64,000 bases of DNA from Brevundimonas sp. A19_0 (GTDB lineage: Bacteria > Pseudomonadota > Alphaproteobacteria > Caulobacterales > Caulobacteraceae): positions 62,001 to 126,000 of the forward strand of contig NZ_JAGHQP010000006.1 in the NCBI RefSeq assembly GCF_017744255.1, written 5' to 3'. This document shows, piece by piece, positions 35,701 through 43,027 of the stretch. A model generated the notes under the pieces. It was given only the letters and a program-made list of their open reading frames with translations. It searched no databases and was not told the DNA's origin. Each line of letters starts with the position of its first letter. Positions within the stretch are counted from its first letter, which is position 1. A program made the translations under genes and the position numbers.

Positions 35701-36190
35701 TGCGGGTCGCGATGTCCGTCGCGCCGAGACCATCGATGACATGCAGGCGTCTGGCGAGGGGGCGCGACAGGACGAATTCGCGCGCAAAGACGTTTGCCTG
35801 GAGCTCACGCCGTTCTCGCGCTCCATAGTCTTCGACACGCTGAAGGCCGACCGGCGCGGCCTCTGTGGACCGGGTCGCATCGATGTCGGACGAGGCGCAC
35901 GTCGCGGACCCTGCATGCAGACGGGCGTGGCCGATCTCATGAGCCACCAGTAGGGCGCGTGCGACCTCGTCGCCGGCCGTCTCGCAACAGATCGTGCCGC
36001 TCTGGTCGTCATACAGCGCACGGGCCCCCTTCAGCGCGGGGTCGCCGGCAGCGAGCCACACCAGTTCCAAGTCGAGAGCCTTAGCCCCGGCTTGCACGAA
36101 GGCGAACGGGTCGAGCGGATCGGCGCCCGTCTCCACCAGCACATCGTGAAGCGCTGCGGCATCGGACCGAATTGGATCGAACGGGTCCAT
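32762..36190 (-). CDS. ImmA/IrrE peptidase-UvrD-type helicase-Cas4-like fusion
   Basis: The 1142-residue protein has three parts. Residues about 30-180 are an ImmA/IrrE (M78) peptidase with HEIGH at 84-88 and Glu in 'RELQAN' (129-133). Residues about 200-880 are a superfamily 1 helicase with Walker A AGPGTGKT at 218-225, Walker B VDEYQD at 429-434 and later 'VGDSRQSIYRFRGA', 'MTVHGSKGLEFEAV' and 'FVGLSRAR'. Residues about 905-1142 resemble a Cas4/AddB nuclease with Cys916 and Cys1122, Cys1125, Cys1131 for an Fe-S cluster. The nuclease core reads 'VVVRRVRTG' (about 1037-1045) where 'V-D-Y-K-T-G' is usual, so it may be inactive. It ends a three-gene operon. Confidence 0.85.
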   Translation of the reverse strand: MDPFDPIRSDAAALHDVLVETGADPLDPFAFVQAGAKALDLELVWLAAGDPALKGARALYDDQSGTICCETAGDEVARALLVAHEIGHARLHAGSATCASSDIDATRSTEAAPVGLQRVEDYGARERRELQANVFAREFVLSRPLARRLHVIDGLGATDIATRTGLPLALVRQQLFDALLLPPFESADAAPASTHVPRPDPSQDRAAAHRGSPFQLQAGPGTGKTRTLVKRVTSLLADGIDPAATLILTFSNRAAGELSERLTMAMPDAAPRLWIGTFHAFGLDLLRRHHDRLGLSPDPALFDRSDAIALLEEILPTLPLVHYRNLWDPAMVLRDVVAAISRAKDEMADPTRYRALATAMREAAGDDEAAQTAASKCLEIADIYDLYEAAKTQHGGVDFGDLIMRPARLLEEDTALRMAVQLRHRHVLVDEYQDVNRASARLLKAVAGDGERLWVVGDSRQSIYRFRGASSANMARFGEDYPKAVVDQLGVNYRSTEQIVQTFVATAPRMGASAGMLPLALEADRGEGTSHPEVRRFETLDDEAAGVAAGIRELEAAGVPLRDQAVLCRSNNRLNDIAAALEARDIPVLHLGSLFEREDVRDLLALLSLAIDPFGDALVRVGAMPRYDLSLQDVSVVSRHLRAAGRPALTGLGDAAGATGLSPAGREAITRLAADLAGLTTNTSAWAFLSTYILDRTDLGRRLGAAMSVTQRMRAVAIWQFLNFVREQSPVGGGLPIQRTLDRVRQLVLLAEERDLRQVPAAALHLNAVRLMTVHGSKGLEFEAVHLPGLTVSSFPASNRGQRCPAPIGMIEGTEALSPADEAKRAHEHEEQCLFFVGLSRARTHLRLYLARRQPNGNNRSASPYLDWLPKGLVQEVARPAVSPPPGGALGPSSIRVTWPEDWTLTDSRLGAYEKCPRRFFYTHVLGLGGARKPTAFSRTHDCLYELLRWLADARRTSSPTLAEAEAAFAAIWTVRGPVDHAFAADYRRLATRLIAALVNAGAGRRFRESEPLAIDFANGRVLVEPNELAELSDGTVVVRRVRTGHKRSDEYDRLEYTLYQLAAEAQFGAGVVVQALHLTDEAAEPVAISPTKLSNRKTKSETMLAGIAAGDFPIETDVVTCPRCPHFFICAATPRGKLDLS

Positions 36191-36194
36191 CGAC

Positions 36195-36857
36195 CTATAG
36201 CGCCAAAAGGGCGCGTTGCTGGTCCTCGGTCAGTCCCGAGCTTCGCACTGCGTCTTTGAACGTCTGTCGCCCACCATCGGTAGGCTTCCCGTCGGCCTTG
36301 AAGAACTGCGAACGCGCGCCAACGCCCTGAGCGGCCGCGAAATGTGCGACCACAACCTCCAGCGGCGCATGTAGATCATTGGCGACGCGTTGCCGAAATC
36401 CGGATGTGAGCGTGTCGGGGTCAATCTGCCGATCGCGCAATTTGGCGACGAACACGCTGTTAACGTCGAGCCGTCTCGCAAATCCACGAAACTCCTCGCG
36501 GCTGAGCGCCGAGAAAGGATTGACTGCGGCGGTGGACGGACGGTCAGTCGCTACCGCGGAGGCACGTCCCATCGTCTCGGCGTGTAGTCGGTTCTGGTAG
36601 CGGCTCATAGCGCGGGCGACCGCTGGGCTTACGGTCGTGGGGTCTAGCGCGGCCTCTGCCGCCTCGAGTACGCATTCACCGCGCAATGCATCAATCGCGA
36701 TCGCGATCGCATAGTCCGTAAGTTCGTCGCCGAACTGCGGAAAACGGCGCACAAGATCGTCGAGAAGATTGGCGTTCGGCACGGTCTCCGCGGTCGACAG
36801 CGCATAGAGCGCATCGCGCAAGCCAGGTGGTGGGTTGGCGGTAAGTGTGGGGGTCAT
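36195..36857 (-). CDS. Unknown protein between the sigma-like gene and the peptidase-helicase
   Basis: The 220-residue protein has an N-terminal helical domain (about 10-85) and, after a linker, 'NPFSALSREEFRGFARRLDVN' and 'FVAKLRDRQIDPDTL', a compact helical region near residues 115-150 that could be a helix-turn-helix-like domain. The C-terminus ends in 'GLTEDQQRALLAL'. Its start overlaps the stop of the sigma-like gene (ATGA), and it ends 4 bp before the peptidase-helicase ATG. ImmA/IrrE peptidases usually cut a regulator encoded beside them, so this protein or the sigma-like one may be the substrate. That is inference. Confidence 0.7.
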   Translation of the reverse strand: MTPTLTANPPPGLRDALYALSTAETVPNANLLDDLVRRFPQFGDELTDYAIAIAIDALRGECVLEAAEAALDPTTVSPAVARAMSRYQNRLHAETMGRASAVATDRPSTAAVNPFSALSREEFRGFARRLDVNSVFVAKLRDRQIDPDTLTSGFRQRVANDLHAPLEVVVAHFAAAQGVGARSQFFKADGKPTDGGRQTFKDAVRSSGLTEDQQRALLAL

Positions 36858-37633
36858 AGGTCCTCCTTAAATCGGGAGAGCTTCGCCGCCGCCCGTTTCA
36901 GTCGGTTGCGGATCGTTCGTCCCGTGCAGTTGCAGCGCGTTGCAGCGGTCTCTTCATCCGGATCATCCGACTCCTCCTGGTAGCCGAGGGCGTGGACCAG
37001 AATGACTGCGTCGCGCTCGTCCGTGGGCAAGGCTAGGATCGCATCTTCCAGTTCAGACCGGAAAGCGATGCTCTCCTGTGTCGCCGGCGACTGGAACGCT
37101 TCGGAAACGCGTGCGAACACATCTTCCCGCGGGTCAGCGTCCTCTTCGTCAGTCGGTTGGGGCAGATCGACCGCTGGCTTCAGGCGAGCGATCTCCTGGC
37201 GAACGATATCAATCCGGAAAAATCGGAAAGCTCGGTTGAACTTGCATTCGTAGAAGTCGAGTTCGTCGGGCGCGGCGCCGTGATCGTCGCTGGCGAAGAG
37301 TTCGCTGAACTGCCCTAGAATCTCTTCACGAACGCTGGCCGCTTCAGGGAGTTGGCCGTCTGGAACCTTCACGAGCAGATTGGCTTCACAGCGCCCGAGC
37401 AAAACGGGCAATGCCGCCCCGATCAGAACCTGATCGCCGACCCGCCGGGCGTGTCGAACGAGATGGACCAGGGTTTCGGAGCGCAGATGCTGGGGATGCT
37501 GACGGTCAGTGATAACCAACCGGACCCGAAGGGCCGACAGATCGAGAGCGATGGCTTCATCAATCTGCGCCTCGATGGCCTTCGGTCGGATCAAGGGGCC
37601 CTTGTCACCCGATTTCGTTAGCGGTCGAGCCAT
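36854..37633 (-). CDS. Sigma-70-like regulatory protein
   Basis: The 259-residue protein ends with a region-4-like helix-turn-helix (about 205-259): 'AILALPTDERDAVILVHALG', then 'EETAATRCNCTGRTIRNRL' and 'KRAAAKLSRF'. The middle contains 'NRAFRFFRIDIVRQEIARL', which may be a region-2-like helix. It is the first gene of the operon with the unknown protein and the ImmA-helicase. Sigma factors or sigma-like adaptors controlled by a peptidase would allow stress-triggered expression; that role is inferred. The N-terminal region is unusual for a standard ECF sigma factor, so promoter recognition is not assured. Confidence 0.72.
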   Translation of the reverse strand: MARPLTKSGDKGPLIRPKAIEAQIDEAIALDLSALRVRLVITDRQHPQHLRSETLVHLVRHARRVGDQVLIGAALPVLLGRCEANLLVKVPDGQLPEAASVREEILGQFSELFASDDHGAAPDELDFYECKFNRAFRFFRIDIVRQEIARLKPAVDLPQPTDEEDADPREDVFARVSEAFQSPATQESIAFRSELEDAILALPTDERDAVILVHALGYQEESDDPDEETAATRCNCTGRTIRNRLKRAAAKLSRFKEDL

Positions 37634-37843
37634 CCTGCCCCTTGCCTCATGCAGCGCCGGTTATGAGCGTCCGTGAAGCCCGCTCGTCGTCGCTGATCGC
37701 GTCGGGGCAGAAAATCCGGAAAGTCGATTTTTGCTTTTCTTGTTTTTCTACGCTAACGCCGATTCCGCCCTCGGCGAGAGTCGTTCACCGATCATACTCA
37801 TGCCAAGAGCGCTCGGATAGATTGCAGGACCGGCGACAAGAAA

Positions 37844-37869
37844 CCGCGCGCCCCCAAAAGGGCGCGCGG
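37844..37869. repeat. GC-rich hairpin, near-copy of the 23,572 terminator
   Basis: The arms CCGCGCGCCC (37844-37853) and GGGCGCGCGG (37860-37869) form a 10-bp stem with a 6-nt loop. The sequence is nearly the same as the terminator at 23,572-23,598, but no long T run follows on the plus strand. It lies in the 375-bp gap (37,634-38,008) between the sigma-like gene and the toxin-antitoxin pair. Apart from this hairpin and the tacA-type promoter, I see nothing else in that gap. Confidence 0.55.
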
Positions 37870-37947
37870 CTAATGCTTCGACCTGTAGAAAGGGGGATGG
37901 CCGGGGAGCGCGCGCGTCTCGAAGGGCCGCCCGGAGTCAACCGATCC

Positions 37948-37976
37948 TTGACTTGTACGCCACTGCGGCGTACATA
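37948..37976 (+). promoter_or_regulatory. Toxin-antitoxin promoter with operator between -35 and -10
   Basis: A good promoter, TTGACT (37948-37953), 17-nt spacer, TACATA (37971-37976), precedes the DUF1778 gene. The spacer and first part of the -10 are covered by a perfect inverted repeat TGTACGCC/GGCGTACA (37954-37961/37967-37974). The TacA-type antitoxin is expected to bind this site and repress its own operon. A ribosome site GGAGG at 37999-38003 serves the ATG at 38009. Confidence 0.75.
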
Positions 37977-38008
37977 CGCTTCACGTTTGAGGAGTACCGG
38001 AGGCAGCC

Positions 38009-38317
38009 ATGCTCGCTTTCAATGACCAGATCAGCCCGCTCGATGAGCGCAGCACGGAACGGATGAACTTCCGGACCAAGCCGCACATCAAGCAAACCAT
38101 TCAGCGCGCCGCGGCCTTGGCCGGCGTGGACGACTCCGTGTTCACGATGAACGCGGCCTACCAGTCGGCCCGCGAGACCATCGAAGCGCATGAGCGCACG
38201 ATCCTGGCTCCGCTGGACCATGCGGCGTTCTTCGCCGCCATGGACGCGCCCCCGGCTCCCACGGACAAACTCCGTGCGGCCTTCGCCCGTCACCGTGAGA
38301 CGGTCGCCAGTCGGTGA
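38009..38317 (+). CDS. DUF1778 antitoxin (TacA-type)
   Basis: The 102-residue protein has an N-terminal ribbon-helix-helix part ('TERMNFRTKPHIKQTIQRAAALAG', about 16-39, read as strand then helix) and a C-terminal helical tail that would wrap the toxin. DUF1778 antitoxins neutralise GNAT toxins that acetylate aminoacyl-tRNA. The start follows a clear GGAGG at 5 nt. Its stop overlaps the toxin's GTG start (GTGA). A palindromic operator lies in the promoter. Confidence 0.88.
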   Translation: MLAFNDQISPLDERSTERMNFRTKPHIKQTIQRAAALAGVDDSVFTMNAAYQSARETIEAHERTILAPLDHAAFFAAMDAPPAPTDKLRAAFARHRETVASR

Positions 38318-38868
38318 GCGCTGGCGAAGCTGACGCCCTGAACATCGTTGAGCCGTTCGATCCTGAGACCCATGATCGGACGGCTTTTTCCTGCGGCATC
38401 GAACAGGTCGACAACTTCTTCAAGAAGACGGCGAACAAGCTGTCCAAGGCCGACAATCTGCGCGTCTGGGTAATGACCGACCCCAAGGGCGCTCTGATCG
38501 GCTTCTACGCCACCAACGCCCACAGCGTCGATTACCAGGACCTCCCGCCCAAATACGCGCGGACCCGCCCGGGCCACGGCCAAATTCCCGCCGCCTATAT
38601 TTCGATGATCGGGGTGGATCAGCGCTTTCAAGGCCAAGGCTATGGCGGCGACCTGCTGATCGATTGCCTGCGCCGCCTCGCCCAGGCCAGCGAGGCGCTC
38701 GGCGTCGCCGTGGTGATGCTGGACGTGCTGGACTGCGGCGACCCCAAACAGGTCGAGCGGCGGTTGGCGCTCTATAAGGGATACGGGTTCGAACCCCTTC
38801 CCACCAACCCGCTGCGCCTGTTCCTGCCCATGGCGACAGTGAAGACGCTGATCGCTGAAGAGACGTAG
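38314..38868 (+). CDS. GNAT acetyltransferase toxin (TacT-type)
   Basis: The 184-residue protein has the acetyl-CoA-binding motif 'QRFQGQGYGGDLL' (QGQGYGG at about 106-112) and the C-terminal 'YKGYGFEPL', as in TacT toxins. These toxins acetylate the amino group of charged tRNAs and stop translation. The GTG start at 38314 overlaps the antitoxin stop, so the two are coupled. It is probably a stability module for the element. Length and motifs are complete. Confidence 0.88.
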   Translation: MSAGEADALNIVEPFDPETHDRTAFSCGIEQVDNFFKKTANKLSKADNLRVWVMTDPKGALIGFYATNAHSVDYQDLPPKYARTRPGHGQIPAAYISMIGVDQRFQGQGYGGDLLIDCLRRLAQASEALGVAVVMLDVLDCGDPKQVERRLALYKGYGFEPLPTNPLRLFLPMATVKTLIAEET

Positions 38869-38979
38869 GAATCGCCGACGCCGGACGGAACCCCGCGACC
38901 TTACGGACGAAAGGCTGACGGCTGGTCCTGTCGGAGGCTTTCGCGTTCGATTCCCTCGACACGAGCGTGGAGAGAACCG

Positions 38980-39269
38980 ATGGTTCAAGCCGACCCGCCC
39001 CTTCGCCGGACGATCAAGAAGACCCAGCTCCGCCAGATGGTGCCGCTGGCTGACAGCACCATCTGGGAAATGGAGCGGCGCGGCCAGTTCCCAAGCGCTT
39101 CCTCCTAACGCCGCGCTGCGTGGTCTGGGATCTCGCCGAGGTCGAGACCTGGCTGGCCTTGCGCCGGGCGCAGCCCATCCCCCGCGCCGCGCCCCCCGAC
39201 GTCCACAAGCGGCTGGCGCGGCCCGTCAGAGGCGCGGATCGAAGCGAGGGCCCGCCGCTTCCGGGATGA
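38980..39269 (+). pseudogene. AlpA-like excisionase/regulator gene, frameshifted
   Basis: The frame from the ATG at 38980 reads 'TIKKTQLRQMVPLADSTIWE' and 'MERRGQFP', the helix-turn-helix start of AlpA proteins, and then stops at 39106-39108. The next frame continues exactly where AlpA proteins do: 'KRFLLTPRCVVWDLAEVETWL' up to a stop at 39269. One missing base near 39,090-39,093 explains this. AlpA-like proteins control integrase expression or act in excision. Loss would leave the integrated element hard to excise, unless another factor serves or the base is a sequencing error. The tail overlaps the convergent integrase gene by 44 bp. Confidence 0.72.
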
Positions 39270-40479
39270 CCAGGACGGGCGTGTAAGCCCTACCCTCTTC
39301 CCAGGCCTCGACGGCGTTCGACCACTCCTGGGCCATGTGCCGACGCTGCGCTTCGAACTCAGCCTTGTTGTAGACGCCGCGCGAGGAGCGCTCCTCGTGG
39401 GCCAGGCACTTCTCGATCCAGTCCGAGTTGAAGCTCATCTCGTGAAGCAGGGTCGAGGCCGTCCGGCGAAGGTCGTGCACCGTGAAGGGCTCCAGCGGCA
39501 GACTCTTCTCCCGCGCCCGCTCGGCGATGGCGGTGGTCACCCGGTTGAAGGTCGCCCGCGACATCGGCGCGTCGGCGTCGTAGCGCGAAGGCAGGATGTA
39601 GCGGGAGTTGCCGGCGCAGGTCTTCAGCGCGATCAGGATGTCCAGCATCTGGGTCGACAGATAGACGTTGTGCGGCCGGGAGCGCTTCATCCGCGCCTTC
39701 GGGATCGACCAGACGGCGTTCTCGAAGTCGACCTCGTCCCAGGTTCCGTCCTGAAGCTCGCTCTTGCGCACCATGCTGAGCAGGATGAACTTCAGCCCCA
39801 ACCGGATGGTCGGCAGTGTGGCGACGTCACCGAGCAGGCCCAGCATGATGCGGATCTCGGCCGGCGACAGCGACCGGTCCCGCGGACGGAAGGTCGCGAT
39901 CGACGCCGGGCCGACCCCATCGGCCGGATTGTCGATCTTCTCGCCATGCAGGATGGCCCAGGCGTAGATCTGCTTGACGATGTCGCGGACGTGGATGGCG
40001 GTCGCCGGCGCCCCGCGGTCGACGATGGTCTTGCAGTGCGCCCGCAGGTCGTCGGGCGTGATCTCGCTCAGCAGCCGGCTCCGCCAGGTCGGCAGCACCT
40101 CGCGATTGAAAATGGCGCGCCGCATGTTGCGGGTGCTGTCCGCCATAGGCGCATGATCCATCCACTTCTGCGCCACGATGCCGAAGCTCCGCGCCTCCTT
40201 CAGGCGGCGTTTGGCGCGCTGCTTCTCCAGGGCCGGAGACACCCCGTCGGCGATCAGTCGCTTCGCTTCGATCACCTTTTCCCGCGCCTTTGCGAGCGAC
40301 AAACCGGCAGGCCCATAGGAGCCGAAGGTCACGGTCTCCCGCCGGCCATTGAAGCGGTAGTCGTAGCGAAATGCGATCCCGCCGGCGGGCGAAACCAGCA
40401 CGTACAAACCGTCCCTGTCGGTCATTTTGTAAGGCTTTGATTTCCCGCGGATATTCCGCAACGCAGCGTCCGTAAGCAT
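39226..40479 (-). CDS. Tyrosine-type site-specific integrase (P4 family)
   Basis: The 417-residue protein has the DUF4102 arm-binding N-domain ('MLTDAALRNIRGKSKPYKMTD', 'FGSYGPAGLSLAKAREK') and the catalytic set Arg238 ('MVRKSEL'), His335-x-x-Arg338 ('HDLRR'), His361 ('LAHEE') and Tyr370 ('GVYNKAEF'). These are complete, so the enzyme looks functional. It lies next to guaA with its gene pointing away from it, which fits integration at the guaA 3' end. Possible arm sites are the ATACCGTCA boxes at 40,497-40,652. The frameshifted AlpA gene is convergent and overlaps its 3' end. Confidence 0.92.
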   Translation of the reverse strand: MLTDAALRNIRGKSKPYKMTDRDGLYVLVSPAGGIAFRYDYRFNGRRETVTFGSYGPAGLSLAKAREKVIEAKRLIADGVSPALEKQRAKRRLKEARSFGIVAQKWMDHAPMADSTRNMRRAIFNREVLPTWRSRLLSEITPDDLRAHCKTIVDRGAPATAIHVRDIVKQIYAWAILHGEKIDNPADGVGPASIATFRPRDRSLSPAEIRIMLGLLGDVATLPTIRLGLKFILLSMVRKSELQDGTWDEVDFENAVWSIPKARMKRSRPHNVYLSTQMLDILIALKTCAGNSRYILPSRYDADAPMSRATFNRVTTAIAERAREKSLPLEPFTVHDLRRTASTLLHEMSFNSDWIEKCLAHEERSSRGVYNKAEFEAQRRHMAQEWSNAVEAWEEGRAYTPVLVIPEAAGPRFDPRL

Positions 40480-40496
40480 GGCAAACTCCCACCAAA

Positions 40497-40652
40497 ATAC
40501 CGTCAGGCCGTTTCGGGGGTTCTTGGACTCAATTTTCCTTTTGAAATCAGGAACTTGGTCCGAAAAAATACCGTCAGGCCCGGTTCATCGGGGTGACGGT
40601 ATGAGCGCGAGGCCGTACGGACAACGGGGAGCCATACCGTCAGAATTGACGG
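40497..40652. repeat. ATACCGTCA repeats, candidate integrase arm sites
   Basis: ATACCGTCAG occurs directly at 40497-40506, 40568-40577 and 40634-40643; the inverse TGACGGTAT is at 40594-40602; and CCGTCA/TGACGG form a palindrome at 40637-40652. The copies are spread over about 155 bp in the 290-bp gap between integrase and guaA, where P4-type integrases bind arm sites. Spacing of about 70 bp between direct copies is regular. They could also regulate integrase expression. Confidence 0.6.
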
Positions 40653-40750
40653 CATCACGGTTTCGAGACCCTCCGAAAGGCTCCGAAGGGTATCGAGAGA
40701 ATTCACTTTTTTGTCAGTGGCTTAGTGGGTTATTCGGAAGCGATCTCGAA

Positions 40751-40800
40751 AGGCCCCGAAAGGCCCGGACTATTCCCACTCGATGGTGCCCGGCGGCTTG
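40751..40800. other. Presumed attachment site at the guaA 3' end
   Basis: The element joins the chromosome at or near the last codons of guaA (stop at 40770-40772), whose coding end is conserved and is a known integration site. The exact core cannot be fixed because its other copy is outside the window. Short CGAAAGGCCC-type repeats at about 40,747-40,766 lie just outside the stop. Confidence 0.5.
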
Positions 40801-42329
40801 GACGTCACGTCGTAGACCACGCGGTTCACGCCGCGCACCTCGTTGATGATGCGGGTGGCGGTCCGGCCAAGCACTTCCCAAGGGAACTGATAAAAGTCCG
40901 CCGTCATGCCGTCGGTCGAGGTCACGGCGCGCAGGGCCAGCACCTTTTCATAGGTCCGGGCATCACCCATCACGCCGACGGTCTTGACCGGCAGCAGCAC
41001 GGCAAACGCCTGCCAGATGTCGTCGTACAGGCCGGCCTTGCGGATTTCCTCAAGGTAGATGGCATCCGCCTCCTGCAGGGTCGCCACAGCATCCGGCGTG
41101 ATCTCGCCGGGGATGCGGATGGCCAGGCCCGGCCCCGGGAAGGGATGGCGTCCGACAAAGGCGTCGGTCAGGCCCAGCTCGCGGCCCAGCGCGCGCACCT
41201 CGTCCTTGAACAGTTCGCGCAGCGGCTCGACCAGCTTCAGCTTCATATAGTCGGGCAGGCCCCCGACATTGTGGTGGCTCTTGATCACATGGGCCTTGCC
41301 GCTGGACGACGAGACGCTCTCGATCACATCGGGGTACAGCGTCCCCTGGGCCAGGAATTCGGCGCCGTCGATCTTGCCGGCCTCGCGGTCGAACACCTCG
41401 ATGAAGACCCGGCCGATAGTCTTGCGCTTGGTCTCGGGGTCCGACTGGCCGGCAAGTTCGCCGAGGAATTCCTTCGATGCATCAACGTGGATCAGCGGGA
41501 TGTTATAGTGATCCCGGAACAGGGTCGTGACCTGTTTCGCCTCATCCTTGCGCAACAGGCCGGTGTCGACGAACACACAGGTCAGCTGGTCGCCGATGGC
41601 TTCGTGGATCAGCACCGCGGCGACCGAGCTGTCGACCCCGCCCGACAGGCCGCAGATCACTTTCGCGTCGCCCACCTGTTCGCGGATCTGGGCGATCTTC
41701 TCCTCGCGATAGGCGGCCATGGTCCAGTCGCCCTTCAGCCCGGCGATGCCGTGGGTGAAGTTCTTCAGCATCCGGTCGCCGCGCGGCGTGTGCATGACCT
41801 CGGGGTGGAACTGGATGCCGTAGAAGCGCCGTGTCTCGTCCCCGATCACCGCATAGGGCGACCCGGGCGAGGTGGCGATGACGTCAAAGCCCTCGGGGAT
41901 GGCAACGATCTTGTCACCGTGGCTCATCCACACCGGCTCGTCCTCGCCGACGCCGGCCAGGCCCTCCAGCAGGGGCGAGGCCTTCTGCACCGTGATCTCG
42001 GCCCGGCCGAACTCGCGATGGTGCCCCCCCTCGACCTTGCCGCCCAGCTGCTCGCACATGGTCATCTCGCCGTAGCAGATGCCCAGCACCGGCACGCCCG
42101 CCTCGAACACGGCCTGCGGTGCGCGGGGGCTGCCTTCCTCGTGCACGCTCTCGGGCCCACCCGACAGGATGATCGCCGCCGGGTTCATCGCCGCCATGGC
42201 GGCCTCGGCCTTCTGGAAGGGATGTATCTCGCAATAGACCTTCGCCTCGCGCAGGCGCCGCGCGATCAGCTGGGTCACCTGGCTGCCGAAATCGACGATC
42301 AGGACTTTCTGGTGTTCGGGCTGGCTCAT
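40770..42329 (-). CDS. guaA: GMP synthase (glutamine-hydrolysing)
   Basis: The ATG at 42329 (MSQPEHQKV...) gives 519 residues. The class I amidotransferase has 'LGICYGEM' (catalytic Cys) and 'GGPESVHE'; the PP-loop ATPase has '[12 protein letters not shown]'. The C-terminal dimerisation domain ends in 'PGTIEWE'. It converts XMP to GMP in purine synthesis. It is the last gene of the guaB-MAPEG-rsmB-nucleosidase-guaA run, with an ATGA overlap with the nucleosidase gene. Its 3' end is the insertion site of the element and reads intact. Confidence 0.96.
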   Translation of the reverse strand: MSQPEHQKVLIVDFGSQVTQLIARRLREAKVYCEIHPFQKAEAAMAAMNPAAIILSGGPESVHEEGSPRAPQAVFEAGVPVLGICYGEMTMCEQLGGKVEGGHHREFGRAEITVQKASPLLEGLAGVGEDEPVWMSHGDKIVAIPEGFDVIATSPGSPYAVIGDETRRFYGIQFHPEVMHTPRGDRMLKNFTHGIAGLKGDWTMAAYREEKIAQIREQVGDAKVICGLSGGVDSSVAAVLIHEAIGDQLTCVFVDTGLLRKDEAKQVTTLFRDHYNIPLIHVDASKEFLGELAGQSDPETKRKTIGRVFIEVFDREAGKIDGAEFLAQGTLYPDVIESVSSSSGKAHVIKSHHNVGGLPDYMKLKLVEPLRELFKDEVRALGRELGLTDAFVGRHPFPGPGLAIRIPGEITPDAVATLQEADAIYLEEIRKAGLYDDIWQAFAVLLPVKTVGVMGDARTYEKVLALRAVTSTDGMTADFYQFPWEVLGRTATRIINEVRGVNRVVYDVTSKPPGTIEWE

Positions 42330-43027
42330 GCGATCGGTTCCGGGGAGGCGGGCTGGGACATATCCGGGCGGGCGGAGGGGGCGCGGTCGAGGGCGGCGAG
42401 GCCCTCGGCCTCCAGCACGTCCATCAGCCGATCCCACGCCGTGGCGAGGTGTTCGTCAATCCGATGCAGGGTGCCGGTCCAGTCCTCCAGCGCCGTCAGC
42501 TCCGTCCGACCGTCGGACACGCCGCGCAGGGCGACCAGCGGCACGTCAAACGTCTGCGCGGCCCGCACCAGCGCCCAGGTTTCCATGTCCACCATGTCGG
42601 CGTCGATCGCGTCATAGGCCGCCCCGGAAACGACATTGGCTCCGGTCGACAGGCTGGCGCACGGCAGGCCCGGGATGGGACACGGCAGCGGCAGCACGGC
42701 CGGCAGGTCCGACAGCGGCGTCACGCCCTTCGGGAATCCCAGCGCACTGGCATCCATGTCGCGATAGCCGACCGAGGCCACCTGATAGACCGCAGCATGA
42801 TCCAGCGTGCGCGAGCCACAGGATCCCAGCGAGACGATCAGGTCGGGCCGTCCGTCCCTCCCCTGCAGGCGGGCCAGGGCGGCAGCCAGCGAAACCGCCG
42901 CCTCGACCGGGCCCACGCCGGTGATCAGCGGGTCGATGCGAGCCTTCAGATGCGCGCCGTATTCGGCCGGTGCAGCCATGACCGGCAACACCGTCACTCC
43001 GCCCCGGCGCTCCAGTCGTCCTGTCAT
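42326..43027 (-). CDS. Phosphorylase/nucleosidase family protein (MTA/SAH nucleosidase-like)
   Basis: The 233-residue protein has the PNP/UDP-phosphorylase fold: '[18 protein letters not shown]' (about 34-51), 'VSLGSCGS' (about 65-72), '[10 protein letters not shown]' with the substrate-binding Met-Glu, and '[10 protein letters not shown]' with the catalytic Asp. It probably cleaves 5'-methylthioadenosine or S-adenosylhomocysteine, returning adenine. Overlaps with rsmB (ATGA) and guaA (ATGA) place it in the purine operon. The exact substrate is not certain from sequence. Confidence 0.82.
   Translation of the reverse strand: MTGRLERRGGVTVLPVMAAPAEYGAHLKARIDPLITGVGPVEAAVSLAAALARLQGRDGRPDLIVSLGSCGSRTLDHAAVYQVASVGYRDMDASALGFPKGVTPLSDLPAVLPLPCPIPGLPCASLSTGANVVSGAAYDAIDADMVDMETWALVRAAQTFDVPLVALRGVSDGRTELTALEDWTGTLHRIDEHLATAWDRLMDVLEAEGLAALDRAPSARPDMSQPASPEPIA

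Larger units (their letters stand above)
1..40769. mobile_element. Integrative element (ICE or genomic island) inserted at the guaA 3' end, partial
   Basis: The right boundary is inferred from a P4-type tyrosine integrase (39,226-40,479) lying 290 bp from the stop codon of guaA, a known island insertion site. Within the element are relaxase and MobC genes, ArdC, DUF736, three ParB-like genes, a serine recombinase and many defence-type genes. To the right of guaA the genes are ordinary housekeeping genes. I see no second copy of the guaA 3' sequence inside the window, so the left end and presumably the type IV secretion genes lie outside it. Whether the element still moves is uncertain, because the AlpA-like gene beside the integrase is frameshifted. 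Confidence 0.85.

Noticed and set aside
38925-38970. A GTTCGATTCC stretch resembling a tRNA T-loop, beside the integrase module
   Set aside because: The flanking bases do not pair as a T-stem, and no acceptor, D or anticodon arms are seen. The insertion site is better explained by guaA.
40655-40769. A terminator downstream of guaA
   Set aside because: The CGAAAGG-type repeats there do not form a convincing stem followed by a T run in the guaA direction.
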